A DNA stretch of 64,000 nt from Promicromonospora panici (lineage in GTDB: Bacteria; Actinomycetota; Actinomycetes; Actinomycetales; Cellulomonadaceae). Positions 8,226-16,755 of the stretch are shown piece after piece. A program made the position numbers and the translations under genes. Location: the NCBI RefSeq assembly GCF_900608595.1, contig NZ_UWYY01000008.1, positions 62,001 through 126,000 of the forward strand, given 5' to 3'. The notes under the pieces are model-generated. The model was not told where the DNA came from, did no database searches, and saw only the letters and a list, made by a program, of their open reading frames with translations. Numbering within the stretch: the first letter of the stretch is position 1; each line of letters starts with the position of its first letter.

Positions 8226-10328
8226 ATGACGGCAACGACGACCGCGCCTGCCGCGGCACCGGACGGGTCACGCGAGCATTCCGCCCGCCCCCGCAAGTTC
8301 CGCCCCGAGGTCCAGGCACTGCGCGCCCTCGCGGTGCTGCTGGTGCTCGTCTACCACATCGACCCGGCAGTTCTGCCCGGGGGCTACATCGGCGTGGACG
8401 TGTTCTTCGTGATCTCGGGCTTCCTCATCACGGGCCACCTGTGGCGCGAGGCCTCGGCCACCGGCGCGGTGAACCTCAAGAAGTTCTGGGCCGCCCGGGC
8501 CCGGCGCATCCTGCCGGCGTCCCTGGTCACCACCGTGGGCGTCATTGTGATCGCGCTGGTGCTGCTGCCGCCGTCCCTGGTGGAGTCGTGGTGGAAACAG
8601 GCGCTCGCCTCCGTGCTGTACGTGGAGAACTGGGCGCTCGCCGCGGAGTCCGTCGACTACCAGGCCGCCAGCAACAGCCCGACGGCGTTCCAGCACTTCT
8701 GGTCCCTCGGCGTCGAGGAGCAGTTCTACCTGGTCTGGCCGCTGCTGGTCGTGCTCGCCGTCGTGCTGTGGGGCGGCAGCCGGGGCGGCGTCGTGGTCAA
8801 GAACCCGGCCAGGCTGCGGGGGATCCTGCTGGCGATCTTCGGCGTGGTGGCCGTCGCCTCGCTGGCCTGGGGCATCAACCAGTCGTCGGGCGACGACCCG
8901 GTCGCGTACTACTCGACGCTGACCCGTGTCTGGGAGCTCGCGGCCGGCGGCATCCTGGCGCTCGTGATCCGCGACACGAAGCGGTTCGCGCCGCTGCGCA
9001 ACACGCTGGTCGTGTTCGGCGTCGCGACGATCGTCACCGCGGCCTGCCTGTACGACGACGGCACGGCGTTCCCCGGTGTCGCGGCGCTCGCGCCGACGCT
9101 GGGCGCCTGCGCCGTGATCGCGGGTGGCCGCACCTCCGGCCCCGGCTCGCTGCGCGTGGTCGCGGAGTCGTGGGCCGTCCAGCGCATCGGCGACATCTCG
9201 TACTCGCTGTACCTGTGGCACTTCCCGGTGGTCGTGTTCTTCGGGGTGTACACCGACCGGGACCCGAGGCTGACGGACGTCATGGTCATTCTCATCGCCT
9301 CGTTCGCGATGGCGATAGCGAGCTACACGCTGGTGGAGCAGCCCATCCGCACCGTGCGCTGGTTCAGGGCCGACGGGCGCATGCTCGTGGCGGCCCTGGT
9401 GGCGATGGTGCTCGTGGCCGGCCTCACCCTCACCCTGCCGTGGCGCGTCCAGGGCACCATCGACCGCTGGGACACCAACGCGCAGGCCGCCGCGAGCGAG
9501 GCGGACGAGACCATCCCGGAGGGCATCGAGCGCAACTTCGCGCCGTTCGTGGACGGCAGCACCGCCATCTCGCCCAACCCGATCAAGGCCGCCGAGGACA
9601 AGGACGCCGAGATCAACGCGTGCCAGGCGGCGCAGCGCGACCCGGTGACCGCCATGTGCGAGTTCGGTGAGACGGAGAACCCCAAGGCGACGGTGGCCAT
9701 CGTCGGCGACTCGCACGCCGCGATGTTCTCGCAGCCGATCATCACCGTCGCCGAGGAGCGCGACTGGCGTGTGGTCACCTACCTGCACTCGGCCTGCCCG
9801 TTCAGCGCGGACCGGCGCAGCGGCGACAGCCCGGAGGTCGAGGCCTGCGCGGCGGCGAACGCCCAGACGCGCGCCGAGGTGCTCGAGCTGGCGCCCGAGC
9901 TCGTGGTCACGTCCTTCCAGGAGTCGTACGCCCTCGCGCCGCGCGGCTCGGAGGAGCACCCAGGCGCGGAAGGCCTCGCCGAGGTCTGGAACGAGCTCGC
10001 GGACCAGGGCTCGCAGGTCGTGGTGCTGCGGGACACGCCGCACGCGCGGGACGACATCATCGAGTGCGTCACCGAGAACTACACGGACCCCACGCAGTGC
10101 GACCAGCCGCGGGCGGACGCCGTGGGCGGCCGCGACACGGTCCCTGCCGCGCTGGAGCTGGCTCCGCGGGCGAAGTCGGGCGAGTTCCTGGACTTCTTCT
10201 GCGACGAGTCGACCTGCCCGGCCGTGATCGGCAACGTGCTCGTCTACCGCGACCCGAACCACGTGACGCGCACCTACATGGAGCAGCTCACCGACCGGGT
10301 TCGCGAGGTGCTGCCGGCGTCGTTCTGA
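8226..10328 (+). CDS. Membrane acyltransferase-3 with C-terminal SGNH domain (OafA-like)
   Basis: A second OafA/YrhL-like O-acyltransferase, 700 residues. The N-terminal half shows FRPEVQALRALAVLLVLVYH, GYIGVDVFFVISGFLITG and LGVEEQFYLVWPL, the classic acyltransferase-3 signatures, in about ten hydrophobic helices ending near residue 400. The C-terminal SGNH domain has VGDSHAAM (Ser about 496) and YRDPNHVT (Asp about 676, His about 679). It belongs to a different subgroup from the proteins at 4192 and 12682: this one has GVDVFFVISG and GVEEQFYLVW where those have GVDVFLxLSG and SVQGQFFxVW. The start ATG at 8226 lacks a strong Shine-Dalgarno sequence. The likely role is acetylation of teichoic acid, peptidoglycan or another surface glycan; the acceptor cannot be read from sequence. 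Confidence 0.88.
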   Translation: MTATTTAPAAAPDGSREHSARPRKFRPEVQALRALAVLLVLVYHIDPAVLPGGYIGVDVFFVISGFLITGHLWREASATGAVNLKKFWAARARRILPASLVTTVGVIVIALVLLPPSLVESWWKQALASVLYVENWALAAESVDYQAASNSPTAFQHFWSLGVEEQFYLVWPLLVVLAVVLWGGSRGGVVVKNPARLRGILLAIFGVVAVASLAWGINQSSGDDPVAYYSTLTRVWELAAGGILALVIRDTKRFAPLRNTLVVFGVATIVTAACLYDDGTAFPGVAALAPTLGACAVIAGGRTSGPGSLRVVAESWAVQRIGDISYSLYLWHFPVVVFFGVYTDRDPRLTDVMVILIASFAMAIASYTLVEQPIRTVRWFRADGRMLVAALVAMVLVAGLTLTLPWRVQGTIDRWDTNAQAAASEADETIPEGIERNFAPFVDGSTAISPNPIKAAEDKDAEINACQAAQRDPVTAMCEFGETENPKATVAIVGDSHAAMFSQPIITVAEERDWRVVTYLHSACPFSADRRSGDSPEVEACAAANAQTRAEVLELAPELVVTSFQESYALAPRGSEEHPGAEGLAEVWNELADQGSQVVVLRDTPHARDDIIECVTENYTDPTQCDQPRADAVGGRDTVPAALELAPRAKSGEFLDFFCDESTCPAVIGNVLVYRDPNHVTRTYMEQLTDRVREVLPASF

Positions 10329-10393
10329 CCGGCATGGCGTTGTGACCGGCATCGTCCGCAGGGCCTCGTCGTGCGGGCCCACCGGAGCGGACG

Positions 10394-10399
10394 TAGCCT
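10394..10399 (+). promoter_or_regulatory. -10 box for a leaderless start
   Basis: TAGCCT (TAnnnT type) ends 7 nt before the ATG at 10407, and there is no Shine-Dalgarno sequence. This is the spacing expected if transcription starts at the start codon itself. It favours ATG 10407 over the upstream in-frame GTG at 10371. Confidence 0.5.
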
Positions 10400-10406
10400 G
10401 CCGGGC

Positions 10407-11708
10407 ATGGGGCGCGTGCCGACGCGGCAGCCCGGTCCGCCGGCCGACCGGGGACGAGGCGGTGCCCAGCTGCTCCTGCGCTGCTGGCTCGGCGCCTCGC
10501 TCGTGGTCGCGCTCGCGCTCCCGGTCGGCGATATCGCCGCCGAGGCCGCACCGGACGTCGCCACCGCACCGGACGTCGTCACCGGGGCCCCACCGACCGT
10601 CGTCACGGCCGCGGCGCGGAGCGACCTCACCGCGGGCGTGCGGGAGCGGCGGCTGCGCAAGGGCGAGACCTTCTGGATGTTCGGCCGGCTGACGGTCGGC
10701 GGTGACCCGGCGCGCGGGCGCGAGGTCGTGGTGCAGAGGAAGCGGATGAACGAGTCCGGCTGGAGCACCGTCGGCGCCGACACCACGAACCGCTCCGGGC
10801 GGTACAGCGTGCGGATCCGGGCGGGGGCGGTCTACGAGTACCGGGCCATCTACCGCGGCTCGGCCACCGCGCGGTCGTCGTGGACGCCGCGGATCGGCGT
10901 CCGGCTCACGACGGCCGACCGGTCCATGACGTCCCGCGCCCGGCAGATGGGCCCGGCGGTCGGGCGGCCGACGTCGGGCCTGCGGCAGGTGACGCGTTCC
11001 GTCGTCTCCCGCTCGTACCGGGAGGGGATCCTCGTCAAGGTGACGCGCTCCGGCCGGGTGCGGACCTGGTGGGTGCACGGCGGCGTCCTGGGCGAGTACC
11101 GCGATCTCGGCGGCGCCAGGGGCCGTCTGGGCGCGCCGGTGATGGACCCGCTGTGCGGGCTGGCCCGGGGTGGCTGCGTGCAGCGGTTCGAGGGCGGCGT
11201 GCTCTACACGAACGCCGACGGCGACGAGGCGCTGACCGGCCTGACCGGCGTCCGGGGCGAGGTGGTGGCGGCCGCGCGCTCCCAGGTGGGCTACACCGTG
11301 CGGTACGACGCAAACAACGGCTCCCGCTACGACTGGCACAGCAAGTACAACGTGTGGGCGCGCACGAACGCGCCGTGGTGCGGGCTGTTCCAGTCGTGGT
11401 TCTTCAAGGCGTCGGGGCATGCGTCGCTGGTGCCGCAGTCGACCACCTGGACGCGGTACCGGGACACGGTCCGGCGCACGCGGCCGACGGGCTCGTCGCC
11501 GCGGGTCGGGGCGCTGGCGTTCGTCTCCTACGTGGCGTCGGGTGAGGCGTCGCACGTGATGTTCGTGGTGCAGGTCACCGGCTCACGGATCAAGGTCATC
11601 GAAGGCAACACCGGTGGCGGCGGCGCGCTGCGCCCGGGCGTCCGCGGCGTGGTGGAGCGCTGGGTGCCGGAGTCGGAGGTGCTGTACTACGCGTACCCGC
11701 GGTACTGA
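10407..11708 (+). CDS. Exported CHAP-like cysteine peptidase with LGFP-like region, putative cell-wall hydrolase
   Basis: Probable exported amidase or endopeptidase acting on peptidoglycan. From ATG 10407 the 433-residue protein has an N-terminal hydrophobic segment (about residues 22-45, LLLRCWLGASLVVALALPVG), an Ala/Thr/Pro-rich linker, and a small beta-rich region at about 85-165. Next comes an LGFP-repeat-like region at about 185-270 (YRDLGGARGRLGAPV, QRFEGGVLYT), and then a C-terminal CHAP-like domain with Cys325 in APWCGLFQSW, His383 in ASHVMFV and Asn401 in IEGNTG as the plausible triad. LGFP repeats are known wall-binding modules in actinobacteria. It sits among four envelope acyltransferases, fitting a surface-remodelling role. 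Its 3' end overlaps the next gene's 3' end by 22 bp. Confidence 0.75.
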   Translation: MGRVPTRQPGPPADRGRGGAQLLLRCWLGASLVVALALPVGDIAAEAAPDVATAPDVVTGAPPTVVTAAARSDLTAGVRERRLRKGETFWMFGRLTVGGDPARGREVVVQRKRMNESGWSTVGADTTNRSGRYSVRIRAGAVYEYRAIYRGSATARSSWTPRIGVRLTTADRSMTSRARQMGPAVGRPTSGLRQVTRSVVSRSYREGILVKVTRSGRVRTWWVHGGVLGEYRDLGGARGRLGAPVMDPLCGLARGGCVQRFEGGVLYTNADGDEALTGLTGVRGEVVAAARSQVGYTVRYDANNGSRYDWHSKYNVWARTNAPWCGLFQSWFFKASGHASLVPQSTTWTRYRDTVRRTRPTGSSPRVGALAFVSYVASGEASHVMFVVQVTGSRIKVIEGNTGGGGALRPGVRGVVERWVPESEVLYYAYPRY

Positions 11709-12670
11709 CGCCGTCGCACGCCCACCCGCTCCAGGACGCCCGCCACCACGCAGCTCGCCACGAGGATCGCGACGGTGACGGCGGCGCCGAGCACCAGCGA
11801 GCGGATCCAGCCCACCTCGGGGGTGTGCAGCGCGTCGGTGACGAACGGGTGCAGCAGGTACACGTACAGCGAGTGCCGGCCCACCGTGCGCAGCCCTTCG
11901 CCGACGATCGGCACACGCGCGCGCAGGGCGTCGCGGAGCGCGGGCACGCACAGCGCCGCGCCCAGCGAGAGCACGGTGAACGCGACGACGCTCCACCAGG
12001 GGCCGGGGCCGCCGGACGTGTAGACCCAGCTCCGGGCCACGAGGCCGAGGACGACCGGCAGCGCGAGCCACCACGCGCGCAGGCGTGGAAACCACCCGTT
12101 GCGCACGGCCACGCCCAGCAGGATCCAGACGAAGTACCCGGCGTACCGGGCGTCGACGTTGTCCAGGACGACCTGCGGCACGAGCTCCTTCAGCGGCGTC
12201 TGGAAGAGCAGGGCGCCGACGACGGCGGCGACCCCGAGGGCGGCCCGGGCCGCCGCCGAGCCGTTGAGCGGCCGCGCGAGCAGGCGCAGCAGCAGCACGC
12301 CGAGGAACAGCATCGGCACGTACCAGAGGTGGAAGTCCGGGCGCAGCAGCAGCACCTCGAGGAAGGTCTGCACGTCGGCGAAGGCTTCGGGCTTCTGCAG
12401 TGCCAGCCACAGCACGCTGACCACGAGCCAGGCGGCGATCATGCGCTTCCAGTAGTGGCGCAGCAGGTCGCCCCACGGTCGGGTGCCGAACCGGGCCATC
12501 GAGATCATGTACCCGGACAGGAACAGGAACATCGGCATGTGGAAGCCGTAGATCATCCACTTGGTCCACGATTCGCCGACGCCCTGCCAGAACGTGTGGC
12601 CGAAGATCACCACCACCAAGAGGATGCCCTTGAGCTGGTCCGGTCCGGGGTCGTGCCGTGTGCTGCTCAT
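11687..12670 (-). CDS. Acyltransferase-3 family integral membrane protein, no SGNH domain
   Basis: 327-residue polytopic protein of the acyltransferase-3 superfamily, resembling fucose-4-O-acetylase/OpgC-like members. It begins DQLKGILLVVVIFGHTFW, the family's first helix with its conserved His, followed by GFHMPMFLFLSGYMIS and further helices to about residue 315. No extracytoplasmic SGNH domain is present, unlike its neighbours, so it may be a pure acyl-transporting or transferase unit that works alone or with the SGNH-bearing protein just upstream (gap of 11 nt to the 12682 stop, same strand). The start is ATG at 12670. The last 22 nt overlap the end of the convergent CHAP gene, so there is no room for an intergenic terminator. 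Confidence 0.82.
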   Translation of the reverse strand: MSSTRHDPGPDQLKGILLVVVIFGHTFWQGVGESWTKWMIYGFHMPMFLFLSGYMISMARFGTRPWGDLLRHYWKRMIAAWLVVSVLWLALQKPEAFADVQTFLEVLLLRPDFHLWYVPMLFLGVLLLRLLARPLNGSAAARAALGVAAVVGALLFQTPLKELVPQVVLDNVDARYAGYFVWILLGVAVRNGWFPRLRAWWLALPVVLGLVARSWVYTSGGPGPWWSVVAFTVLSLGAALCVPALRDALRARVPIVGEGLRTVGRHSLYVYLLHPFVTDALHTPEVGWIRSLVLGAAVTVAILVASCVVAGVLERVGVRRRQYRGYA

Positions 12671-12681
12671 CGCCGCAGAGG

Positions 12682-14871
12682 TTACCCGGGTCCGGCCGTG
12701 TTCCCGTCGTCGAACAGCCAGGGTGTGACGGATCGGAGCTGCCTGCCGAGCACGGGCCTGAGCGTACGGACGTACGTGTTCGTCAGATGGTCGTCGTCGC
12801 GGTACACGAGCACGTTGCCGACCACGGCCGCGCAGGTCTCCGGTCCGCACACCGAGTCGGTGAGGTCCAGGTGGACGACGCCGTCGGGCACGCCGGGCGC
12901 CGTCGTCACGGGGGAGACGGCGGCGAGCTGCTCCGCGCGCGGCCGCCCGCAGGCGTCGGGGGAGCCGGCGGCGTCCACGCACTCGGGCACGAACCACTCG
13001 AAGCGCGGGTTGTCGCGCACGGTCACCACCTGGATGCCGGCGTCGTCCAGCACACGCCACGCGTCGGCCTGGCCGGGCAGCACCTCCTCGGGCGAGCCGT
13101 CCTCGTAGGTCCGCGTGCCCACGACCACGACGACGTCGGGGCGGGCCGCGACCAGGGCGTCCAGCGCCTGCTCGTTCCACGTGGCACACGCCGGCGTGTA
13201 CGCCGGGCCCTCGTCGCCCGACGTCGCCAGGCGGCAGCCGTGCTTGAGCATCTCGCGCAGCTCCCAGCCGTGCTCGCGGGCGAGCGCCACGAAGGCCTCC
13301 TCGTACTGCAGCTCGTGCGAGGCCCCGGCGAGGTAGACGACGGCGCCCGGGTCCGCCGGCGCCACGACCGTGCACTCCAGCACCTCGGCCCGCTCGCGGT
13401 CCTGGACGCAGCCGGGCCGGCCGGGGTGGTCGTCGTACGCGACCCAGGTCGCGGGCCGGAACGGGGCCGCGGACGGCGCCTCGGCGCGCGCTGTGCCCGG
13501 CGCCAGCGCGGCGGCGCCCGGATGCTCCGGCGACGGTTCGAGCAGCCCGGCGACGTTGCTCCGCACCGTCGCGTCGTGTGCGGTCGCCGCGGCCTGGGTG
13601 CCGCCGAGCACCAGCACGGCGGCACCGGCCAGGACCGCGAGGATCCGTCTGCCCGACGGCGTCGTGGCGGCCCGGGTGGCGGCGTCGCCGCCGGAGCGGG
13701 CGGGGCCGGGCGGCCGGCTCGTGGTCGTGGCCCGGCGTGCCGCCAGGCGGTCGGTGACGTGGGTGAGCAGCGGCTCGGCGACGTACCGCGTGGTGAGCCA
13801 CGCGAGGGCGGTGGAGGCCGCCAGGATCCCGGCGCCCGCGGCCGGGCTCACGTGGTGCGCGCCGGTCGCGAGGAGCCAGAAGACCAGGACCGGCCAGTGC
13901 CAGAGGTACAGGGCGTACGAGATGCGCGCGCCGAAGCGCAGGGGAGCGCTGTCCAGGAGCCGTCCGACGCCGTGCGCAAGCTCGCCCGGCTCCGTCCGCT
14001 GCGGGACCGTCGCCAGCAGCACGAGTGCGGCGCCGCCGACCGGCACGAGCGCCCAGGCCCCGGGGAACACAACGGCGCCGTCGACCAGGAAGCCCGACCC
14101 GACGACCAGGGCGAGCCCGGCCCAGCCGGCGACGTCCTGCCCGCGGAACGGGACTCCCCGGCGCAGGGCCAGCGCGAGCAGCGCGCCCGCGCCGATCTCC
14201 CAGAACCGGGTGAACGTGCTGAAGTACGCGGTGGGCTGGTCCGCAGAGACGAGCCACAACGCGTAGCCGAACGACGCGGCGGTGGCCGTGGCCGTGACGA
14301 CGGCCAGCAGGACCGTGGGCGTAACCCCGCCGCCGCGGCGAGCGAACCGTCGGGCGCAGGCGGTCAGGCCGAGCACCACCAGCGGCCAGACGGCGAAGAA
14401 CTGGCCCTGCACCGACAGCGACCAGAAGTGCTGCAGCGGGCTCGCGTCGGGCCCGGCGGCTCCGTACGCGAGCGCGGCCTGGATGAGCTCCCAGTTCTCC
14501 CAGAAGGTCGCGGACGCCCCGACCTCCCGCAGCACGGACGACCAGCGCATCCGGGGCGCCAGCGTGAGGAGCGCGACGGTGACGGCGGCCAGGACCACCA
14601 GCGCGGCCGGGAGCAGTCGGGTCAGCGTGCGCGCGTAGTGCGCGGAGAGCCGCAGCGTGCCGGCTTCCGCGCGGCGCAGCAGCGCACCCGTCGCGAAGTA
14701 CCCGGACAGCAGGAGGAACACGTCGACGCCGCCCGAGACCCGGCCGTGGCCGAACAGGTGGAACGCGACCACGAGGATCAGCGCGAGACCACGCAGGCCG
14801 TCGACGGCGCCGATCCGCTCGGACGGGCGTTGGGCTGGGGGCGCCGTCGGCGCACCGGTGACGACTGGCAC
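12682..14871 (-). CDS. Membrane acyltransferase-3 with C-terminal SGNH domain, variant GASH motif
   Basis: 729-residue O-acyltransferase very similar in layout and motifs to the protein at 4192-6390 (VDGLRGLALILVVAFHLFGHG; LQHFWSLSVQGQFFAVWPL). The N-terminal acyltransferase-3 domain spans about 20-390, followed by a linker and an SGNH domain. Block I reads AGASHELQY, so the usual Asp before the nucleophile is Ala (Ala517-Ser518); the nucleophile and the late YRDDDHLT block (His about 695) are kept. GTG 14871 is supported by a -10-like TACCTT 7 nt upstream, consistent with a leaderless mRNA. It probably forms a two-gene unit with the downstream acyltransferase (11687-12670). Activity of the variant SGNH domain is uncertain. 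Confidence 0.85.
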   Translation of the reverse strand: MPVVTGAPTAPPAQRPSERIGAVDGLRGLALILVVAFHLFGHGRVSGGVDVFLLLSGYFATGALLRRAEAGTLRLSAHYARTLTRLLPAALVVLAAVTVALLTLAPRMRWSSVLREVGASATFWENWELIQAALAYGAAGPDASPLQHFWSLSVQGQFFAVWPLVVLGLTACARRFARRGGGVTPTVLLAVVTATATAASFGYALWLVSADQPTAYFSTFTRFWEIGAGALLALALRRGVPFRGQDVAGWAGLALVVGSGFLVDGAVVFPGAWALVPVGGAALVLLATVPQRTEPGELAHGVGRLLDSAPLRFGARISYALYLWHWPVLVFWLLATGAHHVSPAAGAGILAASTALAWLTTRYVAEPLLTHVTDRLAARRATTTSRPPGPARSGGDAATRAATTPSGRRILAVLAGAAVLVLGGTQAAATAHDATVRSNVAGLLEPSPEHPGAAALAPGTARAEAPSAAPFRPATWVAYDDHPGRPGCVQDRERAEVLECTVVAPADPGAVVYLAGASHELQYEEAFVALAREHGWELREMLKHGCRLATSGDEGPAYTPACATWNEQALDALVAARPDVVVVVGTRTYEDGSPEEVLPGQADAWRVLDDAGIQVVTVRDNPRFEWFVPECVDAAGSPDACGRPRAEQLAAVSPVTTAPGVPDGVVHLDLTDSVCGPETCAAVVGNVLVYRDDDHLTNTYVRTLRPVLGRQLRSVTPWLFDDGNTAGPG

Positions 14872-14878
14872 GCCGCCG

Positions 14879-14884
14879 AAGGTA
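14879..14884 (-). promoter_or_regulatory. -10 box for leaderless acyltransferase start
   Basis: Read on the minus strand, TACCTT lies 7 nt before GTG 14871 and no ribosome binding site is visible. It marks the probable promoter of the 12682-14871 and 11687-12670 pair, and supports the chosen start codon. Confidence 0.45.
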
Positions 14885-14963
14885 GAGGTGGTGCCTTACG
14901 CGCAGGTAGACCGCACATGACACCCAGCACTGGATTTTCACCCGGCCAGCCGTCCTGACCGTG

Positions 14964-15025
14964 GTTCAGCAGGCTCCGGCAGAGCCGTAACCCCCGGGCA
15001 GATGGTCGTCCCGAGCCTGCTGAAC
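14964..15025. terminator. Inverted repeat downstream of peptide-importer ATPase
   Basis: Perfect 13-bp arms (GTTCAGCAGGCTC at 14964-14976 and its complement at 15013-15025) enclose a 36-nt loop. It lies directly after the stop of the ABC ATPase gene read on the minus strand and before the promoter of the next acyltransferase unit. A terminator or mRNA 3'-end structure is likely, though the loop is long. Confidence 0.5.
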
Positions 15026-15030
15026 GCGAG

Positions 15031-16755
15031 TCAGCTCCTGGCCGTGGCGCGGCGGGTTGCCTGTTCTGCCGGGTCCGGGACCGGGGCGGCCGCCAGCAGG
15101 CGCCGGGTGTAGTCCTGCTCCGGGCTCCCGAGCACGCGCGTCCGCTCGCCCGCCTCGACCAGCCGGCCCTGGTGCAGGACGGCGACCCGGTCGGCGAGCT
15201 CGTCCACCACCGCTAGGTCGTGGCTGATGAACAGGCAGGCGAACCCGAGGGACCGCTGCACCTCCCGGAACACGTCGAGCACCGTGGCCTGCACGGAGAC
15301 GTCCAGGGCCGACGTCGGCTCGTCCGCGATCAGCAGGTCCGGACCCAGGGAGATCGCCCGGGCGATGGAGACGCGCTGGAGCTGGCCGCCCGAGAGCTCG
15401 TGCGGGTAGCGGGACACCCACGCCGCGGGCAGCTCGACGCTCTCCAGCAGCTCCGCGGTGCGCCGCTCGAGCTCCGCCCCGCGCAGGCCGGCGTGGACCA
15501 GCAGCGGCTCGGCGACCGACTCGCCGATCGAGTACCGCGGGTTCAGGGACGCGGCCGGGTTCTGGAACACGACACCCACCCGGGACCGCGCCGCCCGGAC
15601 GGTCCGCGGCGAGTCGTGGCCGGGCCGGGTGCCGACCACCTCCACGGTGCCGGACGTGACGGGAGCGAGGCCGAGCGCGCAGCGCCCCATCGACGACTTC
15701 CCGGAACCCGACTCGCCGACCAGGGCGACGATCTCGCCGGGCCGCACGCTCAGCGTCACGCCGTCGACGGCGCGGACCGCCCGACCGCGCCGGTCGCGGT
15801 ACTCGACCACGAGCTCGTCGAACGCGAGGGCCGGCCGGGCGGACTCGGTGGCGCCGCTCGGCCGCTCGTGCGTCCCCACGCGCGGGACGGCGGCCAGCAG
15901 CTCGCGCGTGTACGCGGCCCGGGGCGCGTCGAAGAGCTGCCGCACGGGCGCCGTCTCGACCACCTCGCCGGCGCGCATCACGACCACCCGGTCGGCGAGG
16001 TCGGCGACCACGCCCATGTCGTGCGTGATCAGCACTATCGACGTCGACACGCGCTCCCGCAGGCGGCGCAGCACGTCCAGCACCTCGCGTTGCACGGTGA
16101 CGTCGAGCGCCGTCGTCGGCTCGTCGGCGAGCAGCACCTCCGGGTCGCACGCGAGCGCCATCGCGATCATGACCCGCTGCGCCTGGCCGCCCGAGAGCTG
16201 GTGCGGGTAGAACCGGAGCCGCTGGGCCGGGTCGGGCAGCTCGACCATGCTCAGCAGCTCCACCGCGCGGTCGCGCCGCTGCGCCCGCGACAGGTCCGGG
16301 GCGTGCCGCCGCAGCATCTCGTCGAGCTGGAAGCCGACGGTGAACACCGGGTCCAGCGCGCCCGAGGAGTCCTGGAAGACCATCGCGACACGACGCCCGC
16401 GCACGTCCTGCAGCGCGCGCCGGTCGAGCCCGATCAGCTCGACCGGCTCCTGCCCTGGCCCGCCCAGGCGTGCGCTGCCGCCCACGACGGCGTGGCGTCC
16501 CAGCAGGCCCAGCAGCGCGAGCGAGGACACGCTCTTGCCGGAGCCCGACTCGCCGACGATCGCGAGCACCTCGCCCGGTAGCACGTCGAAGGAGACACCG
16601 CGCACCGCCGCGACGTCGGGAGCGCGCCCGTCGTCGACCCGGAAGGAGACGGTCAGGTCGCGGACCTCGAGCACGGGCGCACGGCCCGGGGCGCTGCCGG
16701 GTGCGTTGTCCAGTGTGGCGTCCGGTGTCGCGGCTGCGGAGGCGGGATCGGTCAC
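15031..16755 (-). CDS. Peptide ABC transporter, fused DppD-DppF-type dual ATPase
   Basis: Cytoplasmic ATPase driving the peptide importer encoded upstream. The 574-residue protein holds two complete ABC domains. The first has Walker A GESGSGKS at about 68-75, signature LSGGQ and LADEPTTALD. The second has GESGSGKSSMG, LSGGQLQRVSIA and IADEPTSALDVS. Both also show the C-terminal H-loop (LITHD, FISHD). GTG 16755 is chosen: AGGAG lies 4 nt upstream and the codon overlaps the regulator's stop (GTGA); a longer frame adds an unconserved Arg-rich N-terminus. It is the last gene of the importer operon that begins at 22118, so only this fused ATPase is needed for the complex. Confidence 0.93.
   Translation of the reverse strand: MTDPASAAATPDATLDNAPGSAPGRAPVLEVRDLTVSFRVDDGRAPDVAAVRGVSFDVLPGEVLAIVGESGSGKSVSSLALLGLLGRHAVVGGSARLGGPGQEPVELIGLDRRALQDVRGRRVAMVFQDSSGALDPVFTVGFQLDEMLRRHAPDLSRAQRRDRAVELLSMVELPDPAQRLRFYPHQLSGGQAQRVMIAMALACDPEVLLADEPTTALDVTVQREVLDVLRRLRERVSTSIVLITHDMGVVADLADRVVVMRAGEVVETAPVRQLFDAPRAAYTRELLAAVPRVGTHERPSGATESARPALAFDELVVEYRDRRGRAVRAVDGVTLSVRPGEIVALVGESGSGKSSMGRCALGLAPVTSGTVEVVGTRPGHDSPRTVRAARSRVGVVFQNPAASLNPRYSIGESVAEPLLVHAGLRGAELERRTAELLESVELPAAWVSRYPHELSGGQLQRVSIARAISLGPDLLIADEPTSALDVSVQATVLDVFREVQRSLGFACLFISHDLAVVDELADRVAVLHQGRLVEAGERTRVLGSPEQDYTRRLLAAAPVPDPAEQATRRATARS

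Noticed and set aside
8268..11555. A 1095-codon minus-strand open frame
   Set aside because: It lies opposite the SGNH acyltransferase and CHAP genes, which have recognisable motifs; the frame is low-complexity Arg/His-rich and has no plausible start signal.
11687..14941. One 1084-codon frame joining both acyltransferases on the minus strand
   Set aside because: Only its last 327 codons (from 12670) encode acyltransferase motifs; the upstream part is a shadow of the SGNH gene in another frame. It is not a fusion.
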